A stretch of DNA of 41,131 nt from Rhodospirillales bacterium. GTDB lineage: Bacteria > Pseudomonadota > Alphaproteobacteria > Reyranellales > Reyranellaceae. Position numbers and translations under genes: made by a program. Below the pieces are notes generated by a model. That model saw only the letters and a program-made list of their open reading frames with translations. It was not told the DNA's origin and did no database searches. This document shows positions 27,115 to 35,120 of this stretch, one piece after another; position 1 is the first letter of the stretch, and every line of letters starts with the position of its first letter. The stretch is taken from NCBI GenBank assembly GCA_003153415.1, contig PLYQ01000036.1, positions 1-41,131 on the forward strand. The letters are read 5' to 3'.

Positions 27115-28314
27115 CTATTCGTAGCGGCCGACGATGGCCACGCTCGAGATGTTCTCGCGCGGCGCGCCGCCGAGATTGTGCGTCATGCCGATGCGCGGGT
27201 TCTTGAGCTGGCGGGGGCCCGCCTTGCCCTGGATCTGCAGGTACATCTCGTAGAGCATGCGCAGGCCCGAGGCGCCGATCGGATGGCCGAAGCACTTCAG
27301 CCCGCCGTCGATCTGGCAGGGGATCTTGCCGTCGGCGTCGTAGAAGCCGTCGAGCACGTCCCTCCAGCCCTTGCCGGTCTCGGAGATGTGCAGGTCTTCC
27401 ATGGTGACCAGCTCGGTCACCGAGAAGCAGTCATGGACCTCGAACATCGAGATCTCGTCGCGCGGGCTCTTGATGCCGGCTTCTTCATAGGCCTTCTTCG
27501 AGGCGATGCGCGTGGTGTGGAAGTAGCTGCCGTCCCACGAATTATGGCCCGACTCCGAGCCGTTGGAGACCGAGAGCTGCAGCGCCTTGACCGAGACGAT
27601 GTCATGCTTGCCCATCACCTTGGCGATCTCAGGCGTGGTCACGATGGCGGCGGCCGCACCGTCCGACACGCCGCAGCAGTCGAACAGGCCGAGCGGCGAG
27701 GCGATCATCGGCGCGTTCAGGATGGTCTCCATCTCGACGGCCTTCTGGAGGTGAGCCTTGGGGTTCTTGGCGCCGTTCTGATGGCTCTTCCAGGAAACGT
27801 GGCCGATCGCCTTCTTGAGGTCCTCGCCGCTGACGCCATGCGCGGTCATGTAGGCGGTGGCGAGCTGGGCGAAATTGCCCGGCGCGGTGCCGCTGGCGTT
27901 CCACAGGGCCTGCAGCGGGCCGCCGCGGCCGCCGGGAAGGCCGCCGTAACCGGTGTCCTTAAGCTTCTCGACGCCGAGCGCCAGCGCGAAGTCGGCCGCG
28001 CCGGAGGCCACGGCATAGCAGGCGCCGCGGAAGGCTTCGGTACCCGAGGCGCACATGTTCTCGACATGCGTGACCGGAATGTTGGGCAGGCGAAGCGTCG
28101 TCGATAGCGGAATGCCCGACTTGCCGACATGAACTTCATCGATGGCGGTGGAGAACCACGCCGCCTGCAGCTGGTTCTGGTCGATGCCGGCGTCCTTCAG
28201 GCACTCCTTGTAGGCCTCGAGCATCAGCTCTTCGGCGCCGCTGTCCCAGCGTTCGCCGAACTTCGAGCAACCCATTCCGAGAATAGCGACCTTGTCCTTG
28301 ATGCCCCGAGCCAT
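27115..28314 (-). CDS. Thiolase (acetyl-CoA acetyltransferase-like, archaeal/SCP2-type)
   Basis: ENMCASGTEAFRGACYAVASG (active Cys), FEVHDCFSVTELV, LKCFGHPIGASGLRM, GGAPRENISSVAIVG. Confidence 0.92.
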   Translation of the reverse strand: MARGIKDKVAILGMGCSKFGERWDSGAEELMLEAYKECLKDAGIDQNQLQAAWFSTAIDEVHVGKSGIPLSTTLRLPNIPVTHVENMCASGTEAFRGACYAVASGAADFALALGVEKLKDTGYGGLPGGRGGPLQALWNASGTAPGNFAQLATAYMTAHGVSGEDLKKAIGHVSWKSHQNGAKNPKAHLQKAVEMETILNAPMIASPLGLFDCCGVSDGAAAAIVTTPEIAKVMGKHDIVSVKALQLSVSNGSESGHNSWDGSYFHTTRIASKKAYEEAGIKSPRDEISMFEVHDCFSVTELVTMEDLHISETGKGWRDVLDGFYDADGKIPCQIDGGLKCFGHPIGASGLRMLYEMYLQIQGKAGPRQLKNPRIGMTHNLGGAPRENISSVAIVGRYE

Positions 28315-28362
28315 GGCTGGCCTCCTGTAGTGGGGTTGGAATTCTACTCGCTTGAATATCTT

Positions 28363-28461
28363 ACTCCTCTCCCCCGCTAGGAGGAGAGGCCGGGTGAGGG
28401 GGTTACGCACTGCTTTCGAGGCCCCCTCACCTAACCTCTCCCCCTAACGGGGGAGAGGAAT
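28363..28461. repeat. Inverted pair of about 40-bp CCTCTCCCCC/GTGAGGGGG palindromic units
   Basis: ACTCCTCTCCCCCGCTAGGAGGAGAGGCCGGGTGAGGGGG (28363-28402) and the reverse complement of 28422-28461 match at 34/40 by hand count, separated by 19 bp. Confidence 0.75.
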
Positions 28462-28471
28462 ATGAGACGAC

Positions 28472-29914
28472 TCAGACCGGTGCCGCCTTCCAGAAATAAC
28501 GCTTGAAGCCGCCGCGCATGGTGTCGTTGTCGCGGATGCGGAAAGTCATGCGCATCTTGGCGCCGACCTTGACCTGTTCCTTGTCGCTGTCGGTGAAGTC
28601 GGCCATGAAGCGCCCACCCTCGGCAAAGGTGATCATGCCGTAGTAGCCGGGCGGGTCCGGCGAATAGACCAACGAATCGGCGGTGAACGACATGACCGCG
28701 CATTCGAGCCCGGCCATCGCGTAGGGATCCTGGCTGTCGATGGCGTGGCAGTTGGGATTGACGCAGACCTGGCTGCGCGGGAACTGGGCAGTGCCGCACA
28801 CCCGGCACTTGCCGCCGACCAGGCCGTAGATCATGTCGCGCTTGCGCCACAGGACGCTCAACGCGGTCTTCTTGTCGAACTCGGCGCGCATGCCCTTCTC
28901 GATCGGCAGCATTTCGTTGAAAGCGAGGAACTTCAGGTAGTTCTTCTCTTCCTTGCGCCGCGCCATCCAGCCCGACAGGCCCTTGCGCTTGGGCAGCTTG
29001 TCCTTCTCGGCGGTGACTTCGAACACCAGGATGTCGACGCCCTGGCCGAAGGCCACGACCATGATCTTGTCGCCGGCCTTGGCCGCCTCGAGCGCGTCGA
29101 CCAGCATGATCAGCGCGTGTGCTGCACCTGTGTCGCCGAGATTGGCGCCCAGCAAGTCGCGCACCGCGCCCTCGCCGATGCCGCAGATCTTGGCCATCTG
29201 CTTCGGGACGGCGGGCATCAGGCTCGGCATGATGAAGTGAGTGACGTCGCTGCCCTTGATCTTGCAGGCCGCAAGTGCCCCCTTGATCGCCGGCGGCACG
29301 ATCTTCGAGTAGCCCTCGTCGCGGATCCAACGCTCTTCCCAGCCATAGTCGAAGTCGGATTCATCGCCGCGGAAGTGATCGACGAAGTCCATCGACACGG
29401 AGTGATGGCCAACCAGCTTGGCGATGACGTTCTCGGTGCCGCACAGCAGCGCCGCCGCGCCGTCGCCGTAGTTCAGCTCATTCGACGAGGCGACGCGCGC
29501 CATGCGTTTGTCGGCAGCTGCCACGAGAGAGGGCGCGCCGTCCTTCGAGGCGTTGAGCCCGGCGATCAGCGCCGAGGTACCGGCCTTCAGCGAGCCGCCG
29601 ATGTCGGTGGCCGACAGGTTCTGTTCGACATTGAGCGCGGTGCCAATGACGCCGGCGTTCTGGCGATCCTTGAAGGGATGCGTCGTCGAGGCGAAGTAGA
29701 TGTTGCGGACGTCTTCGGCCTTGTGGCTGGTCAGGCAATCGCGTGACGCCTCGACTGCCATGGTGATCGAATCCTCGTCCCAGTTGGCCATCGAGCGCTC
29801 GCCCTTGGCGAGGCCACGCAGGCCGGCAGCGAACCACTTGTTGGCGTCGTAGACGGCCTGACGGTTGAGCCGCAGGCGCGGCACGTAAGCCCCGAAGGCG
29901 ACGATTCCGACCAT
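28472..29914 (-). CDS. HMG-CoA-synthase-like thiolase-fold protein fused to a C-terminal DUF35 zinc-ribbon/OB domain
   Basis: N-terminus MVGIVAFGAYVPRLRLNRQAVYDANKWFA resembles archaeal/bacterial HMGCS. The C-terminal CRVCGTAQFPRSQVCVNPNC zinc ribbon plus OB domain is DUF35-like. Confidence 0.85.
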   Translation of the reverse strand: MVGIVAFGAYVPRLRLNRQAVYDANKWFAAGLRGLAKGERSMANWDEDSITMAVEASRDCLTSHKAEDVRNIYFASTTHPFKDRQNAGVIGTALNVEQNLSATDIGGSLKAGTSALIAGLNASKDGAPSLVAAADKRMARVASSNELNYGDGAAALLCGTENVIAKLVGHHSVSMDFVDHFRGDESDFDYGWEERWIRDEGYSKIVPPAIKGALAACKIKGSDVTHFIMPSLMPAVPKQMAKICGIGEGAVRDLLGANLGDTGAAHALIMLVDALEAAKAGDKIMVVAFGQGVDILVFEVTAEKDKLPKRKGLSGWMARRKEEKNYLKFLAFNEMLPIEKGMRAEFDKKTALSVLWRKRDMIYGLVGGKCRVCGTAQFPRSQVCVNPNCHAIDSQDPYAMAGLECAVMSFTADSLVYSPDPPGYYGMITFAEGGRFMADFTDSDKEQVKVGAKMRMTFRIRDNDTMRGGFKRYFWKAAPV

Positions 29915-29952
29915 TCTTGTCTTCCTCCAGCTGCCCGGCGGTTAGCCGGTTC

Positions 29953-29968
29953 ATGAACGTGCGTTCAT
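29953..29968. promoter_or_regulatory. 16-bp palindrome ATGAACG-TG-CGTTCAT, candidate TetR-family operator
   Basis: Exact 7-bp arms located 39 bp upstream of the HMGCS/DUF35 start codon. Confidence 0.55.
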
Positions 29969-30034
29969 TGGCTCTTAGCGCGCCAGCCCGCGACGGGCGA
30001 GCCGGTTTTCGGCATGGCTGCCGTTCGGCCGAAA

Positions 30035-30880
30035 TTATCTTCCGGTGTGCGGAACCCCGCCTTGTGGCGGTATTTCGCGCACGAGGTTGCGATAGCCGGC
30101 GTCGGGCGGGATGTGCAGGAAGCGCTTGCCGTCACGCACCTCGACCCACGGCGCAACGGTGACCACCTTGCGCTTCGTCGCCTGAGCGATGGCGCTGGCG
30201 ACCGTGCCGCCTTCAGCCAGCAGCTCGAGATTCTTCTGCGTGGCATGGACCAGCATGCGCTTGCCGCCCTTGGCCTCGTCGATCGCCGCCTGAGCACCGA
30301 TCCAGACAGAGTCCACCGATTCAGAACCGTCGTGCAGCGCCACCTGATCGGCCGGCGCTTCCGCAAGGAAAAACCAGGTGTCGAAACGCTTGGGCACAAA
30401 GGTCGGCGTAATCCAGTGGGCGAACGGCGTCATGAATTCGGTGGCCAGTTCGAGATCCTCGGCTTCGACCAGATCGACGATGCTGGCCTCGTCCTTGGTG
30501 AGCCTAGCGCGCCAGCGGTCTTCGATGGGCTTCAAGTCCGCCGCGCCGATCAGTTCCTTGTGACTGCGCTTGTGGGCCAACAGGACTCCACATTCCTCGA
30601 AGGCCTCGCGGATGCCGGCAATGCGGAATTTCAGCTCGTCGTCGGACAGGGAAGCAGCGCCCGTCGAGCGGGCGCGCAACCTCTTGTCGCCGTCGGCGTC
30701 CTCGAGCTTGCCGCCGGGGAACACCAGGGCGCCGGAGAAGGAATCGATCTGGTGGTGGCGCACCACCATGAAGACCTCGAGCAGCGAGGCGGCGTCGTCA
30801 GGCTTGGACGGCCGCAGCAGCAGCACGGTCGTGGCGGGACGGGGTGGCGAAGGTTCCTTCTTTGGCGTGGCGTTCATCAT
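30035..30880 (-). CDS. NUDIX hydrolase (with insertion in the Nudix box)
   Basis: GALVFPGGKLED...FRIAGIREAFEECGVLLA. The spacing between GGK and REAFEECG is expanded, as in NUDT7/NUDT19-like proteins. Confidence 0.85.
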   Translation of the reverse strand: MMNATPKKEPSPPRPATTVLLLRPSKPDDAASLLEVFMVVRHHQIDSFSGALVFPGGKLEDADGDKRLRARSTGAASLSDDELKFRIAGIREAFEECGVLLAHKRSHKELIGAADLKPIEDRWRARLTKDEASIVDLVEAEDLELATEFMTPFAHWITPTFVPKRFDTWFFLAEAPADQVALHDGSESVDSVWIGAQAAIDEAKGGKRMLVHATQKNLELLAEGGTVASAIAQATKRKVVTVAPWVEVRDGKRFLHIPPDAGYRNLVREIPPQGGVPHTGR

Positions 30881-30982
30881 TTCCTGCATTTCTGTGTGCG
30901 CTGAGTGTCCCACACCGACCGGGACAGTGTCATCGGCCGGGTGTAGGCTTGGCCGTCCCGTTTCGCAGTGAAAGAGAGCGCC

Positions 30983-31555
30983 ATGTCCACCACAGACAAT
31001 ACCGGTTCGCACAGCCTGGCCGACGGCATCAAGGCGCTGCGCGCCAAATGGGGATGGATCGTGGCCTTCGGCGTCATCTCCATGATCGCCGGCGTCATCG
31101 CGCTGGGCAGCGTCGTGATGGCGACCGCGTCGGCGGTGATGATCGTCGGCATCATGATGCTGATCGCAGGCTTTGCGGAGGTCTTCGCTGCCTTCAACGT
31201 CAAGGACTGGGGACACCGCCTGTTCTGGCTGCTGCTGGGCGCGCTCTATGTGTTCGCGGGTCTCGTCTGCCTGCAGAACCCGTTCGAGGCCGCCACCATC
31301 CTCACCCTGTTTCTCGGCATTTCGCTGGTGATCGGCGGCCTGCTGCGCATCTTCCTGGCGACGCGCATGAAGCACGAGGCGCCGTGGGGCTGGGTGGCCT
31401 TCTCCGGCGTCGTGACCGTGCTGCTGGGCGCCATGATCATCGCCAAATGGCCGGCCTCGAGCTTCTACGTGCTCGGCATTTTCCTCGGCATCGACCTGAT
31501 CTTCTTCGGCTCGACCTGGCTGACGATGGGCCTGGCGCTGCGCAAGCGCGCCTGA
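30983..31555 (+). CDS. HdeD family acid-resistance-type membrane protein
   Basis: Six hydrophobic segments; WGWIVAFGVISMIAGVIALGSVVMATASAVMIVGIMMLIAGFAEVFAAF matches the HdeD pattern. Confidence 0.88.
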   Translation: MSTTDNTGSHSLADGIKALRAKWGWIVAFGVISMIAGVIALGSVVMATASAVMIVGIMMLIAGFAEVFAAFNVKDWGHRLFWLLLGALYVFAGLVCLQNPFEAATILTLFLGISLVIGGLLRIFLATRMKHEAPWGWVAFSGVVTVLLGAMIIAKWPASSFYVLGIFLGIDLIFFGSTWLTMGLALRKRA

Positions 31556-31558
31556 CGC

Positions 31559-32584
31559 CTACTTGCGCGTCGGGTCGTCGGAGACCTGCACCAGGAGCTT
31601 GCCGAAGTTCTTGCCCTTGAGCAGGCCCATGAAGGCTTCGGGCGCCTTGTCGATGCCCTTCACGATGTCCTCGCGATACTTGATCTTGCCGGCCTTCACC
31701 GCAGCCGGGACTTCCTTCCAGAAGCCCTCCATCTGGCCGAAGTGATCGGACACGATGAAGCCGGTCACGGTGGCGCGCTTGACCAGCAGCAGGCGCCAGT
31801 CGGGGCCGGGATTCATCTGCATCTCGTTGTACTGCGAGATCAGGCCACAGAGCGGCACGCGGGCGAAGTCGTTGAGCTGCGGCACGACGGCGGCCTGCAC
31901 GGCACCGCCGACATTCTCGAAGTAGACGTCGATGCCCTTGGGGGCAGCGTCGCGGATCTCCTTGAACAGGTTGGCGCCGGCCGCGCGATAATCGACGCAG
32001 GCGTCGAAGCCCAGTTCCTTCACGACGTAGTCGCATTTGTCGCGCCCGCCGGCGATGCCGACGGCGCGGCAGCCGTGCAGCTTGGCGAGCTGGCCGACCA
32101 CCGAGCCGACGGCGCCCGACGCTGCCGAGACGACAACGGTCTCGCCCGTCTTGGGCTTGCCGATCGACATCAGGCCCCACCACGCCGTCATGCCCGGCAT
32201 GCCGAGCACCGACAGCGTCAGCGACAGCGGCGCGGTGTTGGGGTCGAGCTTCATGCTCATGGCGCCGTTCGATACGGCGTAGCTCTGCCAGCCTGAGTAT
32301 TCGGCGACGAAGTCGCCTTCCTTGAACCGCGAATTCCTCGACGTCACCACTTGACCGACCGTGCCGCCGACCATGGCATCGCCCAGCCCGACATTGGCGG
32401 CATAACCCTTGGTCTCGGCCATGCGGCCGCGCATGTAGGGGTCGAGCGACATCCAGATGGTGCGCGACAAGTACTCGCCGTCCTTGGGCTCGGGGATCGG
32501 TGAATCGACGACGTCGAAATTGGCATGGGTCGGTTCGCCCTGCGGGCGCGACTTCAGCAACACGCGGCGATTGGTGGCGGCCAT
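31559..32584 (-). CDS. NADP-dependent oxidoreductase (MDR/leukotriene B4 dehydrogenase-like)
   Basis: RRVLLKSRPQGEPTHANFDVVDSPIPEP..., LGMPGMTAWWGLMSIGKPKTGETVVVSAASGAVGSVVGQLAK. Confidence 0.92.
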   Translation of the reverse strand: MAATNRRVLLKSRPQGEPTHANFDVVDSPIPEPKDGEYLSRTIWMSLDPYMRGRMAETKGYAANVGLGDAMVGGTVGQVVTSRNSRFKEGDFVAEYSGWQSYAVSNGAMSMKLDPNTAPLSLTLSVLGMPGMTAWWGLMSIGKPKTGETVVVSAASGAVGSVVGQLAKLHGCRAVGIAGGRDKCDYVVKELGFDACVDYRAAGANLFKEIRDAAPKGIDVYFENVGGAVQAAVVPQLNDFARVPLCGLISQYNEMQMNPGPDWRLLLVKRATVTGFIVSDHFGQMEGFWKEVPAAVKAGKIKYREDIVKGIDKAPEAFMGLLKGKNFGKLLVQVSDDPTRK

Positions 32585-32624
32585 GGAGTCCTCCTGTTTC
32601 GCGGATGTGCTAACACACGAGGCA

Positions 32625-33338
32625 ATGCGTACCTACCTCTGTCTTCCCGGTGCCTGGATGGGCGCGTGGTCCTGGCAATTCGTCGTCGAGCGGCTCAAAG
32701 CGGCGGGACACGACGCCCGCGCCCTGGCCTTTCGCGGCGTCGGCGAGCGCGCCGCCGAACTCGCGCCCGAACTCGATAACGACGCCTTCCTGGCCGATAC
32801 GGTCGACTATCTCGAAATAGAGAACCTGCGCGACGTCGTGCTGGTCGGTCACAGCTTCGGCAGCTTGATCGCCGGTCTCGTGACCGACCGGGTGCCCGAG
32901 CGGGTCGCCCACCTGGTGATCATCGACGGCGGCATCCCGACCGACGGTCAGTCGATCTTCGGCCGCATCCCGCCCGAGATCGTGGCCAAACGAAAGAAGC
33001 TGGTGACGATCGTGAACGGCACCGAGGTGCTGCCCTTCGCGCCGGTCGGCAGCCTGATCATCGACGATCCCGAACTCGCCGCCTGGACGCACCGCCAGCT
33101 CACGCCGCATCCCGTCGCCTGCTACACCAAGCCGATCCGGCTCCGCCATGCGGCGGGCAACGGAAGGCCGATGACCTACATCGCCTGTACCAGGCCGCGC
33201 TATCCTGTTTCGGCCGGCATGCACGAGAAGGTGCAGACGATGAGCCACATCCGCTTTCGCCCCATCGAGGCCGGCCACAACTGCATCATCTCCGCGCCCG
33301 ATCTCGTGACCACGGAACTGCTGGAAATCCCGCGATGA
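32625..33338 (+). CDS. Alpha/beta hydrolase
   Basis: YLCLPGAWMGAWSWQFVVERLKAAGHD..., LVGHSFGSLIAGLV nucleophile elbow. Confidence 0.9.
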   Translation: MRTYLCLPGAWMGAWSWQFVVERLKAAGHDARALAFRGVGERAAELAPELDNDAFLADTVDYLEIENLRDVVLVGHSFGSLIAGLVTDRVPERVAHLVIIDGGIPTDGQSIFGRIPPEIVAKRKKLVTIVNGTEVLPFAPVGSLIIDDPELAAWTHRQLTPHPVACYTKPIRLRHAAGNGRPMTYIACTRPRYPVSAGMHEKVQTMSHIRFRPIEAGHNCIISAPDLVTTELLEIPR

Positions 33339-33718
33339 GCGCAAACGACAGTGAGCAACTGATGATCCTGGTCGCCGGACCTTATCGCGGCGGCACCAAT
33401 GACGATCCCGTTCTGATCCAGCGCAATGTCGACGCGATGGAGGACATGGCGCTGAAGGTTTTCCGCCGCGGCCATCTGCCCGTGATAGGCGAATGGTTCG
33501 CGCTGCCTCTGCTGAAGCATGCCGGCTCGAAGAAGATCGGCGACGCGGTGTTCGACGAGATCTTCCACCCCATCGCCCGCGAGTTGATCGGCAAGTGCGA
33601 CGCCGTGCTGCGCATCGGCGGCCCCTCGACCGGCGCCGACGACATGGTCGCCACCGGCCAGCGGTTGGGCAAACGCATCTATCGCGATCTGACCGAAATT
33701 CCCGAGCGCCGTCGCTGA
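33335..33718 (+). CDS. DUF4406-like (nucleoside 2-deoxyribosyltransferase-like) protein
   Basis: MILVAGPYRGGTNDDPVLIQRNVDAMEDMALKVFRRGHLPVIGEW...CDAVLRIGGPSTGADDMVATGQRLGKRIY. Overlaps the upstream stop by ATGA. Confidence 0.75.
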   Translation: MSANDSEQLMILVAGPYRGGTNDDPVLIQRNVDAMEDMALKVFRRGHLPVIGEWFALPLLKHAGSKKIGDAVFDEIFHPIARELIGKCDAVLRIGGPSTGADDMVATGQRLGKRIYRDLTEIPERRR

Positions 33719-33724
33719 GACTCT

Positions 33725-33778
33725 CCCCCTCCCTGCCTCCCCCGTCTGACGGGGGAGGTGCCCGAAGGGCGGAGGGGG
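33725..33778. repeat. Three-way-junction palindromic intergenic element (interspersed-repeat-like)
   Basis: Outer CCCCCTCC 33725-33732 / GGAGGGGG 33771-33778. Inner hairpins are CCTCCCCCG-TCTGA-CGGGGGAGG (33736-33758) and GCCC-GAA-GGGC (33760-33770). Confidence 0.7.
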
Positions 33779-33784
33779 AAAGCC

Positions 33785-34528
33785 TCAGAAAGACTCCTTG
33801 TACGGCCGGAGATCGATCTCGTGGCTCCAGGCGCTGCGCTGTTGGCGATGGAGGTGCCAGTAGTTGTCGACGATCGCCTCGACGTTCAGCAATCCATCCG
33901 GTCCGGCCTTTTCCAGGCGGTCGGGCATACGCGACAGCAGCCGGTCGCCGGCGATGCCGCCGTCGATGATGACATGGGCGACATGAATGCCGTGCGGGCC
34001 GAACTCGCGGGCCATAGACTGGACCAGGAGCCGCAGCCCCCCCTTGGTGGCATTGAAGGCGGCAAAGCGCGGCCGCCCGCGCAGCGAACCCGAGGCGCCG
34101 GTGAAGATCGCCGTGCCGCGTCCCAGCGGCGCCAGCCGGCGCATCGCCTCGCGGCCGAACAGGAAGCCGGCAAAGCAGCCGACCCGCCAGGAGTCCTCGA
34201 AATGCTGCGCCGTCATCTCGCGGAAATCGACGGGCGCATTGTTGCCCATGTTGAACACAGCGAGGTCGGCAGGCGATCCGTCGGCATCGTCGGCCATCGC
34301 CCGGTCGAACAGGGCGATCACGTCGACCTCCGTGGTGCCGTCGACCACGACGGCCGTTGCCGAGCCACCGCTCTGGCGGATGGTGTCGACCACCTTGTCG
34401 ATCTTGGCCGCCGTGCGGCCGGCCACCAGCACGTGATGACCCTCCTTGGCGAAACGACGGCTCGCGGCGCCGCCGATGCCGCGTTCCGCGCCGACGCCCA
34501 ATACGACTGCCTTCGGTTTCTTGGCCAT
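33785..34528 (-). CDS. SDR family protein with atypical active site (FxxxK)
   Basis: AVVLGVGAERGIGGAASRRFAKEGHHVLVAGRT..., FTGASGSLRGRPRFAAFNATKGGLRLL. Confidence 0.88.
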   Translation of the reverse strand: MAKKPKAVVLGVGAERGIGGAASRRFAKEGHHVLVAGRTAAKIDKVVDTIRQSGGSATAVVVDGTTEVDVIALFDRAMADDADGSPADLAVFNMGNNAPVDFREMTAQHFEDSWRVGCFAGFLFGREAMRRLAPLGRGTAIFTGASGSLRGRPRFAAFNATKGGLRLLVQSMAREFGPHGIHVAHVIIDGGIAGDRLLSRMPDRLEKAGPDGLLNVEAIVDNYWHLHRQQRSAWSHEIDLRPYKESF

Positions 34529-34599
34529 GTGAATTCCCCGAGGAAAGTGGTTTGAGGGAACTTGCGGTGCGGCGGCCGGCTTCGCTACGGTCCGCCCGC

Positions 34600-35115
34600 A
34601 TGAAATTACCTCCCTACCCCATGATCGATCTCGATCTTGGCGCCCCGCTCGACCGTCACCGCGCCACTGTCCAGAAGGAGTGGATCGACTGGAACGGCCA
34701 CATGAACGTGGGCTTCTATGTCGTGGCCTTCGACAAGGCGACCGACGTGCTGTGCGAACAGTTCGGCTGCAGCTGGGACTACACCAAGCAGAAGATCGGT
34801 ATGACCTTCGTGCTCGAGGCCCACGTCACCTACGACCAGGAGGTCAAGGAGGGTGACCCGCTGCGCTTCACCAGCCAGATCCTCGACCACGACGCCAAGC
34901 GCCTGCACTACATTCACGCGATGTATCACGGCACCGAGGGCTACCTCGCCGCGACCAACGAGCTGATGCTGATGAACATCGACTACGCCAGCCGCCGGTC
35001 GGCAGCGTGGCCGGACTTCGCCATGGAGCGTATCGAAAAGCTCGCCGCCGCCCACGCCGCACTGCCCAAGCCGAAGCAGGCCGGCCGCCTCATCGGCATT
35101 TCCAAGAAGAAGTAG
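34600..35115 (+). CDS. Hot-dog-fold acyl-CoA thioesterase-like protein (copy 1)
   Basis: EWIDWNGHMNVGFYVVAFDKATD...MTFVLEAHVTYDQEVKEGDPL...AATNELMLMNIDYASRRSAAWP. Confidence 0.88.
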   Translation: MKLPPYPMIDLDLGAPLDRHRATVQKEWIDWNGHMNVGFYVVAFDKATDVLCEQFGCSWDYTKQKIGMTFVLEAHVTYDQEVKEGDPLRFTSQILDHDAKRLHYIHAMYHGTEGYLAATNELMLMNIDYASRRSAAWPDFAMERIEKLAAAHAALPKPKQAGRLIGISKKK

Positions 35116-35120
35116 AGTCC

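Noticed and set aside
32610-34601. 663-aa minus-strand ORF
   Set aside because: Overlaps the alpha/beta hydrolase, DUF4406 and SDR genes in incompatible frames and reads through palindromic repeats. Spurious.
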